Below are positions 30,331 through 39,198 of a stretch of DNA of 64,000 bases, in pieces (the first letter of the stretch is position 1; each line of letters starts with the position of its first letter). The stretch covers positions 1 to 64,000 of the forward strand of contig JAOAIK010000061.1 in assembly GCA_026414745.1 (NCBI GenBank), given 5' to 3'. Both the position numbers and the translations under genes were made by a program. The notes under the pieces were generated by a model. The model saw only the letters and a program-made list of their open reading frames with translations, was not told the DNA's origin and made no database searches. The stretch is from Roseococcus sp. GTDB lineage: Bacteria > Pseudomonadota > Alphaproteobacteria > Acetobacterales > Acetobacteraceae.

Positions 30331-31308
30331 TCAGGTGAAGCCGAACATCTCCGCCGTCAGCGCCGCCTTCTGCCAGCCGAGCAGCGTCAGCGTGCCGCCG
30401 AAGCCCGTGTCGACCACGAGGCCGTTCCGGTCGTCGGTGCTGCGCGCCAGCACATCCTCGAAGCTGTCGAGCCGCGCGCCGAAGCGGCTGAATTCGATCA
30501 CGTCGCCCGCCTCGAGGTCCTCGATCACGTCATGGCCGTGGTTGCGGGTGAACACGAAGCGGTCCTGCCCCGCCCCGCCGGCGTAGAAGTGGGCCCCCGC
30601 GCCGTCCAGGAAGCGGTCGTCGCCCATGCTGCCGTGGAAGCGCTCGAAGCCGGCGAGGCTGTTCTGCGGGCTGCCGCCGCCGAGCGAGAGGCGCCCGCGC
30701 GCCACGTCCACCACCGCGCCCCAGCCGAAGGCCTGCGAGCCGAACCCGCCGAGATCGAGCGTGTCGAAGCCGTCGCCGCCGTCGAGCGTGTTGCCGCGGA
30801 AGACGATCCGGGTCTCGCTTCCGACGGCCTGCACGGTGAGGGCAAGGGTGTCATTGCCCTCGCCGAGGTGGAAGCTGTTGTTCTCGAAACGGATGACGGC
30901 CGTGCCATCGGCGCCGCGCGCGCCGTCGGGGCCCGCTGCGGCGCCGAGGATGACGCGCGCGTCGCTCCCCAGGAGATAGGTCTGATCGGCGATTCCGGCC
31001 CCGCCCCGGCCGCCCTCGCCACCCGCGCCCGCCACGGCGCGGAGAAGAACGGTCAGACTGTCATTCCCCGCGCCGGTGGCGATGCGGTTGTCCTGGAGCA
31101 GCGCCGCGGCGTTGCCGCCGGCGCCGCCGGCGCCGCCTGGCGCCGAATCGGCGTGGTCGACGGTGGACGCGGAACTCGGGCCGCCCGGCGCGTTGGTCAG
31201 CAGCAGGCTGCCCGCGTTGGCGGCGCCGCCCTGTCCGCCCAGCCCTCGCAAGCCGTTGGCGGAGACGCTGGCCCAGCCGCTGTCGCGGATCGTGAGGGTC
31301 TCGAGCAC
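30331..31308 (-). CDS. C-terminal half of a frameshifted glycine-rich, calcium-binding-like protein
   Basis: 325 residues beginning at an internal ATG (MLETLTIRDSG). It has Gly-rich segments, then beta-roll-like units such as NNSFHLGEGNDTLAL, GNTLDGGDGFDTLDLGG and FHGSMGDDRFLDGAGAHFYAGGAGQD (all RTX GGxGxD relatives). It ends VIEDLEAGDVIEF...FGGTLTLLGW, the usual tail of type I secreted calcium-binding proteins. The natural N-terminus lies upstream at 31363-32060 in another frame. One added G in a G-run at 31357-31362 would rejoin them. It may be a secreted or surface protein. A standalone start at 31308 has no good ribosome site, so this fragment is probably not made alone. Confidence 0.65.
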   Translation of the reverse strand: MLETLTIRDSGWASVSANGLRGLGGQGGAANAGSLLLTNAPGGPSSASTVDHADSAPGGAGGAGGNAAALLQDNRIATGAGNDSLTVLLRAVAGAGGEGGRGGAGIADQTYLLGSDARVILGAAAGPDGARGADGTAVIRFENNSFHLGEGNDTLALTVQAVGSETRIVFRGNTLDGGDGFDTLDLGGFGSQAFGWGAVVDVARGRLSLGGGSPQNSLAGFERFHGSMGDDRFLDGAGAHFYAGGAGQDRFVFTRNHGHDVIEDLEAGDVIEFSRFGARLDSFEDVLARSTDDRNGLVVDTGFGGTLTLLGWQKAALTAEMFGFT

Positions 31309-32060
31309 GGCGACGCCGAGCGCGCCATTCCCGCCGCATCCGGCCGCGCCCGCATTCCCCCCTCATTCCCCTGGGTCGTCCAGATGAAGCGCGACATCTC
31401 GCCGGACAAGGCGTCCAGGAACTCGTCCACGCGCAGGAGATCGGCGCCCGCGGAGCCGCCCATCCCGCCGCTGCCGCCCCGCCCGCCGTCGCCGCCGAGC
31501 GCGCCGGCCACGAAGGAGACGGAGCCGACGTCCGTAACCGTCACGTCCCGCAGCGCGGCCGTAGCGCGTCCGCCCTGACCACCCGTGCCGCCCATCCCAC
31601 CATCGCCGCCGGGGAGGTAGCTGGTCAGGCGGCCGCCGGGCGGGAACGCCTCGGTGGATTGCTGGTGCGTCCCCATCCCGCCATAGCCGCCGTGCCCGCC
31701 GCCGCCGCTGGCTGTCCGGCTCCAGACCGCGTAGCCGCCGCCCTCGCCGGCCAGCCCCAGCCCACCAGACTCAGCGCTGGCCGCGCCGCCGGCGCGCCCG
31801 CCGCCGCCGGGCCCGCCTTCCCGGCTGGGCACGCTGCCCTGGCGGTCCAAGCCCATGCGGCCATGGGCCCCCTCGGCGCCAAGGACGTTGGCGTCATCCT
31901 CGAAGGAGAGGCGCAGGGTCGCTCCCGGCGCGTCGCGATCGTATCGGCTACAAAATGATGCCCTGCGACCTCCCACACAAGGGTTGAGAGTGGCCGGCGC
32001 CGCGCGGGCCCCGATGGAACCGGGCCGGTAACCAGGGGGAAACCTTCCGCTCCGTAACAC
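31197..32060 (-). pseudogene. N-terminal half of the same glycine-rich protein, frameshifted
   Basis: The in-frame part (32060 to about 31363) reads ATLRLSFEDDANVLGAEG and then Gly-rich repeats (GGDGGMGGTGGQGGRA, GGDGGRGGSGGMGG), with DVTVTDVGSVSFVAGALGG. It ends RFIWTTQGNEGG; below that the frame is wrong and becomes Arg/Pro-rich. Reading one extra G turns it into GGNAGAAGCGGNGALGVAV and continues into the C-terminal half. The true start is unclear: the first 35 residues above ATLRLSF do not look natural, so a second defect or a later start is possible. Called a broken gene, but sequencing error or slippage are alternatives. Confidence 0.6.
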
Positions 32061-32227
32061 AGGCGGGCCAACTGGGAGCTCGCCCCCCCTTGCCGTTACG
32101 CGATCTCACCGCGCGCTTTGCACCTGCCCGGGGGCGTCCGGAAGAGGAACGTCGCCGGACTCCGCCGCCGCCGAGCCGTCCTCAGGGTCGCGGTCGCGTG
32201 CCCTGGACCGATGTCGGCGCCCAGGCC

Positions 32228-34165
32228 ATGCGGCGGCTGACGCGCGCCTACCTGGTCGCGCTCGCTCTGCTCGGCGCGCTGATCCTCGCCGGAGGCCTGC
32301 TGAGCAGCGAGCTGCTGCGCCGGCAGAGCGACCGCGCCGCCGCCCTGCATGCGGCGGCGCAGCTGCCCTTCACCGTCCAGCGCATCGCCCGGCTCGCGCC
32401 CCTGGCCGCGACGGGGCGGGATGCGCCCGCCCTCGCCACCGTCGAGGAGGAGGCGAGGGTCATGCTGGGCGTGCTCGAGCGCTGGGGTGTCCTGGCAGAG
32501 CGCATCGGCCTCTTCTCCGATCCGGGGGCGGCCTTCCGCCATACCGGGGTGCAGCCACTGCTCCAGGCGGCGGAGTCCTTCGCGCTGCGGGCGCTCGCCA
32601 TCGGCCCGCTGCTCGAAGCGGGCCAGCCGGATCTTGCTGCCGCGGCGGCCTTCGCACTCCATGAGGAGGGGAAGGAGACCCTGGCGCCCCTGCTGCGTGA
32701 CGGCGCGAACACGCTCGCCCTGCGCACCGAGACGCAGATGGCCTGGATCCAGCGCCTGCACAGCGGGCTGCTCACCCTGGCGCTGCTGTTGCTCGCCGCG
32801 CAGGCGGTGCTGATCTTCGGCCCGCTGACGCGGCGCATCGGCCGCCTGGCCGCGCGGCTGGAGCGGGAGGCGCGCACCGACTCCCTGACCGGCCTGATGA
32901 ACCGTCGCGCCGTGACCGAGGCGCTCGCGCTGCATCTCGCCCGCGGCGAGCCGCTCGCCCTGATCGCCGTGGATCTCGACCACTTCAAGGAGGCGAACGA
33001 CACCGAGGGCCACGAAGCGGGCGATGCGCTGTTGCGCGCCGCGGCCCGGCGTCTGCGCCGCTGCCTGCGCCGCACCGACATCGTGGGCCGCATCGGCGGG
33101 GACGAGTTCGTGGCCTTCCTGCCCGGCGTGCGGGAGGAGGGCGAGGTGCGCGCCATCGCCGAGCGCGTGCGCCGCGCCCTGCACGAGAGCGTGCCCTACC
33201 GCAATCGCCGGCTGCGGCTGGGCGCGACGCTCGGCGTGGCGCTCGCGCCCGGCGACGCCACCACGGGCGAGGCGCTGCTGCGCGCCGCCGACGCCGCCCT
33301 GATGCGCGCCAAGCGTGCCGGACGCGGCACGGTGGGGCGCGCCGCGCCCGAGGATTCCGCCCGTTTCCAGCGCGAGGCCGCGATCGCCGAGGCGCTGGCC
33401 GGTGCCGGGGAGCTTCCCGGCCTCGAGGTGCATCTGCAGCCGCTTCTGCCGCTGGACGGGCACGGCGGCCCCTTCGCGGTGGAAAGCCTCGCCCGCTGGT
33501 CCCATCCCGAACTCGGCCCCATCCGCGCGCCGGAGCTCTTCGGCGTGGCCCAGCGCATCGGCCGCGCCGTGTCCCTCGGCCGCCAGGCCCTCGCACTCGC
33601 GCTGCGCGAGTTCTCGGCCCTGCCGCGGGGCGAGGGTCTCCGGCTGTGCGTGAACCTCAGTGCCGCCGAGCTTCTGGCCGAGGACGGCGTGGAAGGGCTC
33701 GAGGCGACCTTGCGCGCGGCCGGGCTCGATTTCTCCTGCCTCGTGGTCGAGGTGCAGGAGGAGAGCCTGCTCGGCCGGTCGGGGCAGCGCGGCGGCGCGG
33801 CGCTCGCGGCCTTGCGCGCGGCCGGCGCGTGGATCGCGGTGGATGATTTCGGCGGGCGCAACCTCTCGCTGGCCGCGCTGCTGGGCCCGCGCCTCGATCT
33901 CGTGAAGCTCGACCGCGCGCTGGTGGCGCGCATGGCCCGAGAGCCGGAGGCGCTGCGTCTCGGCGCGGGGCTTGTGGCGCTGCTGCGCCACCACGGCGCC
34001 GAGGTGGTCGGCAAGGGGGTGGAGACGGCGGCCGAAGGCGCGGCGCTGCGTGCCGCCGGCTGCCGCATCGCCCAGGGAGATGCGCTGGCCCCGCCGATGA
34101 CCGGCCCGGAACTCGCGGCCTGGATGCGGGAAAACGGAGCGCTGGCCCTGCGCTCGGCGCCGTGA
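32228..34165 (+). CDS. Membrane-bound GGDEF/EAL cyclic-di-GMP enzyme
   Basis: The 645-aa protein has a membrane helix at 8-28, an extracytoplasmic helical sensor region to about 178, a second helix at 179-199, then GGDEF and EAL domains. The diguanylate cyclase site is intact: GGDEF at 290-294, with the inhibitory RxxD site (RRTD, 281-284) exactly five residues upstream. The phosphodiesterase domain (about 375-640) reads ESL for EAL (Glu419). It keeps CVNLSAAEL, the DD of AVDDFGG, LVKLDRALV and VGKGVE, so it may well be active or act as a sensor. I start at the ATG before MRRLTRAY because upstream residues are low-complexity. Confidence 0.9.
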   Translation: MRRLTRAYLVALALLGALILAGGLLSSELLRRQSDRAAALHAAAQLPFTVQRIARLAPLAATGRDAPALATVEEEARVMLGVLERWGVLAERIGLFSDPGAAFRHTGVQPLLQAAESFALRALAIGPLLEAGQPDLAAAAAFALHEEGKETLAPLLRDGANTLALRTETQMAWIQRLHSGLLTLALLLLAAQAVLIFGPLTRRIGRLAARLEREARTDSLTGLMNRRAVTEALALHLARGEPLALIAVDLDHFKEANDTEGHEAGDALLRAAARRLRRCLRRTDIVGRIGGDEFVAFLPGVREEGEVRAIAERVRRALHESVPYRNRRLRLGATLGVALAPGDATTGEALLRAADAALMRAKRAGRGTVGRAAPEDSARFQREAAIAEALAGAGELPGLEVHLQPLLPLDGHGGPFAVESLARWSHPELGPIRAPELFGVAQRIGRAVSLGRQALALALREFSALPRGEGLRLCVNLSAAELLAEDGVEGLEATLRAAGLDFSCLVVEVQEESLLGRSGQRGGAALAALRAAGAWIAVDDFGGRNLSLAALLGPRLDLVKLDRALVARMAREPEALRLGAGLVALLRHHGAEVVGKGVETAAEGAALRAAGCRIAQGDALAPPMTGPELAAWMRENGALALRSAP

Positions 34166-34188
34166 GCACCGGCATGCCACGCCGGACG

Positions 34189-34263
34189 TGGTGCCGACGG
34201 CGAGAATCGAACTCGCGACCTACCGATTACGAATCGGTTGCACTACCGCTGTGCTACGTCGGC
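34189..34263 (-). tRNA. tRNA-Thr (anticodon CGT), CCA encoded
   Basis: On the minus strand the acceptor arms GCCGACG and CGTCGGC pair perfectly. The D-arm (GTAGCACAGCGGTAGTGC) follows. The anticodon stem ACCGA/TCGGT encloses the loop TTCGTAA, giving anticodon CGT (reads ACG, Thr). The T-arm GCGAGTTCGATTCTCGC has the invariant TTCGA loop. Discriminator A and a genomic CCA (34189-34191) end it. It lies between the GGDEF/EAL gene and sppA. Confidence 0.96.
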
Positions 34264-34375
34264 GCCTGACGCCGCGGCTCTTAGCGCCCCGCCGCCGCGC
34301 GCGCAACCGCCATGCCGCCCGGTCGGATCGGGGTTCGCAGCCCGCGCGGGGCCGACTATGTGAGGGGCGCAGCCC

Positions 34376-35293
34376 ATGTCCCTCGAAGCCGACCTCCTGC
34401 TGGAACGCCGTCGCCTCAAGCGCCGCCTTGCCCTCTGGCGCGGCGCCGTCGTCCTCGGTGTGGTGGCGCTGCTCGCCCTGCTCGCCGGACGGCCCGAGAC
34501 GGCCGGCGAGTGGCTGGGCGGGGCGCATGTCGGTCGGCTCACGCTCGCGGGCAGCATCGGCGAGGACCGCCGCCTGCTGCGCGAGCTCGACCGCGCGGCG
34601 CGCGATCCGGACATGCGGGCCCTGGTGGTGTCCATCAACAGCCCGGGCGGCAGCGTGGCCGGGGGCGAGGCCTTCCACGCCGCGATCCAGCGCGTGCGCG
34701 AAGCCGGCAAGCCCGTGGTCGCGGTGCTGGGCGGCACCGCCGCTTCGGCCGGCTACATGGTGGCCCTGCCGGCGCAGCGCATCTTCGCGCGCGAGGCGAC
34801 GCTGACCGGCTCCATCGGTGTGATCCTGCACTCCGTCGAGGTGTCGGAGCTGATGGCGCGCCTCGGCCTGCGCGCCGAGACCCTCGCCTCCGGCCCGCTC
34901 AAGGACCAGCCGAGCCCCTTCCGCCCGTTGACCGATGAGGGCCGCGCCGCGCTCTCGGCGGTGATCGAGGACATGCAGGCCCAGTTCGTCGCCCGCGTGG
35001 CCGCCGGCCGTGCCCTGCCCGAAGCCCGGGTGCGCGAACTGGCCGATGGGCGCGTGGTGTCCGGCCGCCAGGCCCTTGCCCTCGGGCTCGTGGACGCGAT
35101 CGGGGGCGAGCGCGAGGCGCGCGCCTGGCTGGCCGAGGCGCATGGCATCCCCGCCGAACTCCGCTTGCGCGACCTCGACCCCCGGGGCCCGGCCGAGCGC
35201 GCCCTGGCCGAGGCGGCGCGGGTGTTCTGGCAGGGCGCGGCGGCGCTGCTGCGGGCCGAGGGCTGGCTGCCCGGACAGATTCATCCGCGCTGA
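34376..35293 (+). CDS. sppA: Signal peptide peptidase SppA, short form (S49 peptidase)
   Basis: A 305-aa membrane-anchored serine protease that degrades cleaved signal peptides. There is one N-terminal helix (about 22-42). The catalytic Ser124 lies in [13 protein letters not shown] and the general base Lys176 in [13 protein letters not shown], both clear. [13 protein letters not shown] is the substrate-strand motif. Length matches the single-domain SppA forming octamers. It is 74 nt upstream of ihfB, a conserved alphaproteobacterial neighbour. Confidence 0.95.
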   Translation: MSLEADLLLERRRLKRRLALWRGAVVLGVVALLALLAGRPETAGEWLGGAHVGRLTLAGSIGEDRRLLRELDRAARDPDMRALVVSINSPGGSVAGGEAFHAAIQRVREAGKPVVAVLGGTAASAGYMVALPAQRIFAREATLTGSIGVILHSVEVSELMARLGLRAETLASGPLKDQPSPFRPLTDEGRAALSAVIEDMQAQFVARVAAGRALPEARVRELADGRVVSGRQALALGLVDAIGGEREARAWLAEAHGIPAELRLRDLDPRGPAERALAEAARVFWQGAAALLRAEGWLPGQIHPR

Positions 35294-35367
35294 GCCCACT
35301 TCGCGCTGGACAAGCCGGCCCGCCGCGGTTGGTATTGCCGCAAGGCCGCAACCCCGCCCGAGGACGG

Positions 35368-35670
35368 ATGACCAAAAGCGAGCTGATCGCCCACCTCGCC
35401 GCGCAGAACCCGCATTTGCGGCAGGCGGACATCGAGCGGGGGGTCGGCACCATCTTCGAGGAAATCACCGCCGCCCTTGCCCGCGGGGGCCGGGTGGAGC
35501 TGCGCGGCTTCGGCGCCTTCACCATCCGCCGGCGCGAGGCGCGCCTCGGCCGCAACCCCCGCACCGGCGAGGCGGTGGCCGTGGCGCCCAAGGGCATGCC
35601 GCATTTCCGCCCGGGCAAGGAGCTGCGCATCCGGGTCAATGGCGGGAAGGATCCCAACGACCGGGGCTGA
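35368..35670 (+). CDS. ihfB: Integration host factor subunit beta
   Basis: A 100-aa HU/IHF-fold DNA-bending protein. [17 protein letters not shown] opens the dimerisation helices, [30 protein letters not shown] forms the strands and the beta-arm with the intercalating Pro in RNP, and [13 protein letters not shown] closes it. The Gly/Lys-rich end fits IhfB rather than HU. The start at 35368 with CGAGGA upstream gives the standard length. It follows sppA and precedes pyrF. Confidence 0.95.
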   Translation: MTKSELIAHLAAQNPHLRQADIERGVGTIFEEITAALARGGRVELRGFGAFTIRRREARLGRNPRTGEAVAVAPKGMPHFRPGKELRIRVNGGKDPNDRG

Positions 35671-35702
35671 CGCCCCGCGCCGGGCGGGCTATCGCCCCTG
35701 CC

Positions 35703-36416
35703 ATGCTGCTCCGCCCCGCCACCCCCGCCGCGCGTCTCATCGCCGCGCTTGACCTGCCCTCGCTGGACGCCGCGTGCGCCATGGCCACCCGCCTGGCGGG
35801 GGCCGCGGCGGTGCTCAAGCTCGGTCTCGAGCTCTTCACCGCCGAAGGCCCACCGGCGCTGGCGGCGCTGCGCGCCAGGGCCCCGGTCTTTCTCGACCTC
35901 AAGCTGCACGACATCCCCAACACCGTGGCCGGGGCGGTGCGGGTGCTGGCGCCGCGGGGGGCGGCCATGCTGACGCTGCATGCCGCGGGCGGGGCGGCGA
36001 TGATCGCGGCGGCGCGCGAGGCCGCCGAGGGGGCCGGGGCGGCGCGGCCGCTGCTGCTCGCCGTCACCGTGCTCACCAGCATGGACGCCGAGGCGCTGCA
36101 GGGCGTGGGCGTGCCCGAGACGCCGCGCGCGCAGGTGCTGCGCCTGGCGCGGCTCGCCATGGCCGCGGGGGCGGATGGTCTCGTCTGCTCGCCGCAGGAG
36201 GTGGCGCCGATCCGCGACGCGCTGGGCGAGGCGCCGCTGCTCGTGGTGCCCGGCATCCGCCCGGCGGGGGCGGCGCCGGGCGACCAGGCGCGCACCGCCA
36301 CACCCGCGGAGGCGGTGGCCGCCGGCGCGGATTGGATCGTGGTGGGCCGGCCCATCACCGCCGCCCCCGACCCGGCGGCGGCCGCGCGCGCCATCCTCGC
36401 CTCCCTGCCGCGCTGA
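35703..36416 (+). CDS. pyrF: Orotidine 5'-phosphate decarboxylase
   Basis: The last step of UMP synthesis. The 237-aa TIM barrel has the catalytic DxKxxD motif [12 protein letters not shown] (Asp65, Lys67, Asp70), an AALDLPS start strand, TVLTSM, and VVPGIRP with [10 protein letters not shown] for the phosphate loop. It is followed by trpF with a one-base TGATG overlap, so pyrimidine and tryptophan genes are joined in one transcript. Confidence 0.97.
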   Translation: MLLRPATPAARLIAALDLPSLDAACAMATRLAGAAAVLKLGLELFTAEGPPALAALRARAPVFLDLKLHDIPNTVAGAVRVLAPRGAAMLTLHAAGGAAMIAAAREAAEGAGAARPLLLAVTVLTSMDAEALQGVGVPETPRAQVLRLARLAMAAGADGLVCSPQEVAPIRDALGEAPLLVVPGIRPAGAAPGDQARTATPAEAVAAGADWIVVGRPITAAPDPAAAARAILASLPR

Positions 36417-37069
36417 TGCCCGTCGAGGTGAAGATCTGCGGCGTGAACAGCGCCGAGGCGCTGGCCTGGGCCGCCGAGGCCGGGGCGGATTTCGTGGGCT
36501 TCGTCTTCTTCCCCCCCTCGCCGCGCGCGGTCACGCCCGATCAGGCGGCGGCCATCTCCGCGCGCCATCCGGGCGGGCCGCGGCGCGTGGGCCTCTTCGT
36601 GGACCCCGACGACGCGACCCTGGCCGCGACCCTTGCCGCGGTGCCGCTCGATCTGATCCAGCTCCATGGCGAGGAGACGCCCGAACGGGTGGCCGCGGTG
36701 CGCGCGCGCTTCGGCCTGCCGGTGATGAAGGCGCTTGGCATCGGCGGCGAGGCCGACCTTGCCGCCATCGCCTCCCATGCGCGGGTGGCGGACCGGCTGC
36801 TGCTCGACGCCCGGCCGCCGCCCGGCGCGGCGCTGCCCGGCGGCAACGCCGCGCCCTTCGACTGGGCGCTCGCGCGCCGGGTCGCCATTCCCGTCCCGTG
36901 GCTGCTGGCCGGCGGCCTCACCCCGGGAAACGTCGCCGCGGCGCTGGCCGCGAGCGGCGCGCCGGGGGTGGATGTCTCCTCCGGGGTCGAGCGCGCGCGG
37001 GGGGTGAAGGACGCGGCGCTGATCCGCGCCTTCATCGCCGCGGCGCGAGGCGCCTCGGCGCGGGGCTGA
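36416..37069 (+). CDS. trpF: Phosphoribosylanthranilate isomerase
   Basis: The third step of tryptophan synthesis. A 217-aa TIM barrel: VEVKICGVNSAEAL (catalytic Cys8), GADFVGFVFFPPSPRAV, LIQLHGEETPERV, LLLDARPP (catalytic Asp) and WLLAGGLTPGNVAAAL, then GVDVSSGVERARGVKD. Every family motif is present. It overlaps pyrF by one base and precedes trpB by 57 nt. Confidence 0.97.
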   Translation: MPVEVKICGVNSAEALAWAAEAGADFVGFVFFPPSPRAVTPDQAAAISARHPGGPRRVGLFVDPDDATLAATLAAVPLDLIQLHGEETPERVAAVRARFGLPVMKALGIGGEADLAAIASHARVADRLLLDARPPPGAALPGGNAAPFDWALARRVAIPVPWLLAGGLTPGNVAAALAASGAPGVDVSSGVERARGVKDAALIRAFIAAARGASARG

Positions 37070-37126
37070 CGCGGCGGCTGCCCTTCGCTATCAACATCGC
37101 TCACGCCAGCGCCGGACACCCGAGTT

Positions 37127-38374
37127 GTGAACAAGCCCCTCACGCGCCCCAACACCTACCGCTCAGGCCCCGATGCCCAGGGCAAGTTCGGCGGCTTCGG
37201 CGGCCGCTATGTGGCCGAGACGCTGATGCCCCTCATCCTGGAGGTGGAGCGCGCCTACGCCGAGGCGAAGCGCGACCCGGCCTTCCATGCCGAATGGCGC
37301 CGGCTGCTGACGCATTACGTGGGCCGGCCGAGCCCGCTGTGGTTCGCCGAGCGGGTGACGGAGCATCTGCGCGCCAAGGCCGCGCCGGGCCATGGCGCGA
37401 GGGTGTATTTCAAGCGCGACGAGCTGAACCACACCGGCGCGCACAAGATCAACGCGGTGCTCGGGCAGATCCTGCTCGCCAAGCGCATGGGCAAGAAGCG
37501 CATCATCGCCGAGACGGGCGCGGGCCAGCACGGGGTGGCCACCGCCACCGCCTGCGCGCTGTTCGATCTGCCCTGCACCGTGTTCATGGGGGCCACGGAC
37601 GTGGCGCGCCAGCAGCCCAACGTCTTCCGCATGAAGCTGCTGGGCGCGGAGGTGGTGGCGGTGGAGTCCGGCGCCGCCACGCTCAAGGACGCGATGAACG
37701 AGGCCCTGCGCCACTGGGTCGCGCATGTCGAGGACACCTACTACTGCATCGGCACGGTCGCGGGCCCCCATCCCTATCCGGCCATGGTGCGGGACTTCCA
37801 GTCCGTGATCGGCGAGGAGGTGCGCGCGCAGATGCAGGCTGCCGAGGGCCGCCTGCCGGATGTGCTGGTGGCGGCGATCGGCGGCGGCTCCAACGCGATG
37901 GGGCTGTTCCACCCCTTCCTCGACGAGCCCTCGGTGCGGATGTTCGGCGTCGAGGCGGGCGGCCATGGCATCGAGACGGTGACGGGCCATGCGGCGAGCC
38001 TCACCGGCGGGCGGCCGGGCGTGCTGCACGGCAACCGCACCTATCTGCTGCAGGACGAGAACGGGCAGATCCTGGAGGGACACTCCATCAGCGCCGGCCT
38101 CGACTACCCCGGCGTGGGTCCCGAGCACGCCTGGCTGCATGAACTCGGCCGCGTCGAGTACGTGAACGCGACGGATGCGGAGGCCCTCGCGGCCTTCCAG
38201 CTCTGCGCGCGGCTCGAGGGCATCATCCCGGCGCTGGAGCCCGCGCATGCGCTGGCGCATGTGCTGAAGATCGCGCCGACCTTGCCGGCCGAGACGCTGA
38301 TTGTGATGAACCTCTGCGGTCGCGGCGACAAGGACATCTTCACCGTCGCCAGGCTGCTGGGCGAGGCGGTCTGA
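37127..38374 (+). CDS. trpB: Tryptophan synthase beta subunit
   Basis: A PLP enzyme that joins indole and serine. The 415-aa product has the PLP Lys107 in [30 protein letters not shown], the phosphate-binding [14 protein letters not shown], and [19 protein letters not shown]. The start is GTG at 37127 ([14 protein letters not shown]). Together with trpA, whose ATG overlaps the stop as TGATG, it forms the channelled alpha2beta2 complex. Confidence 0.98.
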   Translation: MNKPLTRPNTYRSGPDAQGKFGGFGGRYVAETLMPLILEVERAYAEAKRDPAFHAEWRRLLTHYVGRPSPLWFAERVTEHLRAKAAPGHGARVYFKRDELNHTGAHKINAVLGQILLAKRMGKKRIIAETGAGQHGVATATACALFDLPCTVFMGATDVARQQPNVFRMKLLGAEVVAVESGAATLKDAMNEALRHWVAHVEDTYYCIGTVAGPHPYPAMVRDFQSVIGEEVRAQMQAAEGRLPDVLVAAIGGGSNAMGLFHPFLDEPSVRMFGVEAGGHGIETVTGHAASLTGGRPGVLHGNRTYLLQDENGQILEGHSISAGLDYPGVGPEHAWLHELGRVEYVNATDAEALAAFQLCARLEGIIPALEPAHALAHVLKIAPTLPAETLIVMNLCGRGDKDIFTVARLLGEAV

Positions 38375-39198
38375 TGGCCTCGCGCATCGCCGCGCGCTTC
38401 GCCGCGCTCCGCGCCGAGGGCCGCGGCGCCCTCATCCCCTTCCTCGAGGCCTATGACCCCGACCGCGCGACCAGCATGGAGATCCTGCGCGGGATGCCGG
38501 CGGCAGGGGCGGACCTGATCGAGATCGGCATGCCCTTCACCGACCCGATGGCCGATGGCCCGATCATCCAGGCCGCCGGCCAGCGCGGGCTGAAGGCGGG
38601 CGCCACACTCGGCGGCACCCTCGCCATGGTCCGCGAGTTCCGCGGCCAGGACGACGCCACGCCCGTGATCCTCATGGGCTATCTCAACCCGATCCTCTCC
38701 TACGGCGCCGAGCGCTTCGCCGCCGATGCCGCGGCGGCCGGGGTGGACGGCCTCATCGTGGTGGACATGCCGCCCGAGGAGGCGGAGGTGCTTGCGCCGC
38801 ACGCGAGGGCCGCGGGGCTCGACATCATCCGCCTGATCGCGCCCACCACCGACGCGGCCCGGCTGCCGCTGGTGCTGAACGCCTCCTCGGGTTTCGTCTA
38901 CTACGTGGCGATCACGGGCATCACCGGCACGCGCAGCGCTGCGCCCGAGGAGCTGGAAGCCGCGATCCCGCGCATCCGTGCGCACACGGACCTGCCCATC
39001 TGCATCGGCTTCGGCGTGCGCACGCCGGCGCAGGCGGCCCATGCGGCGCGGGTGAGCGACGGGGCGGTGGTGGCCTCCGCCTTGATCGACACGCTGGCGA
39101 AGTCCCTCGACGCCGAAGGCCGCGCCACGCCGGATTCGGTGCGCCGCGTCCTCGCTCAGGTGGCCGAACTCGCCGAGGCGGTGCGCGGCGCGCGCTGA
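38374..39198 (+). CDS. trpA: Tryptophan synthase alpha subunit
   Basis: Cleaves indole-3-glycerol phosphate to indole, which is channelled to TrpB. The 274-aa barrel has catalytic Glu50 and Asp61 in DLIEIGMPFTDPMADGP, VDGLIVVDMPPEEAE, IRLIAPTTDAARL, GFVYYVAITGITG and PICIGFGVRTPAQA. The last 43 nt overlap the convergent membrane-protein gene, which ends at 39156. Confidence 0.97.
   Translation: MASRIAARFAALRAEGRGALIPFLEAYDPDRATSMEILRGMPAAGADLIEIGMPFTDPMADGPIIQAAGQRGLKAGATLGGTLAMVREFRGQDDATPVILMGYLNPILSYGAERFAADAAAAGVDGLIVVDMPPEEAEVLAPHARAAGLDIIRLIAPTTDAARLPLVLNASSGFVYYVAITGITGTRSAAPEELEAAIPRIRAHTDLPICIGFGVRTPAQAAHAARVSDGAVVASALIDTLAKSLDAEGRATPDSVRRVLAQVAELAEAVRGAR

Noticed and set aside
31363-31366. 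Programmed ribosomal frameshifting in the glycine-rich gene
   Set aside because: A G-run alone is present, but no slippery heptamer, stem-loop or upstream Shine-Dalgarno stimulator was seen; phase variation or error is more economical.
34189-34263. tRNA-Thr as an attachment site for an integrated element
   Set aside because: No integrase, no duplicated tRNA 3' end and only housekeeping genes flank it.
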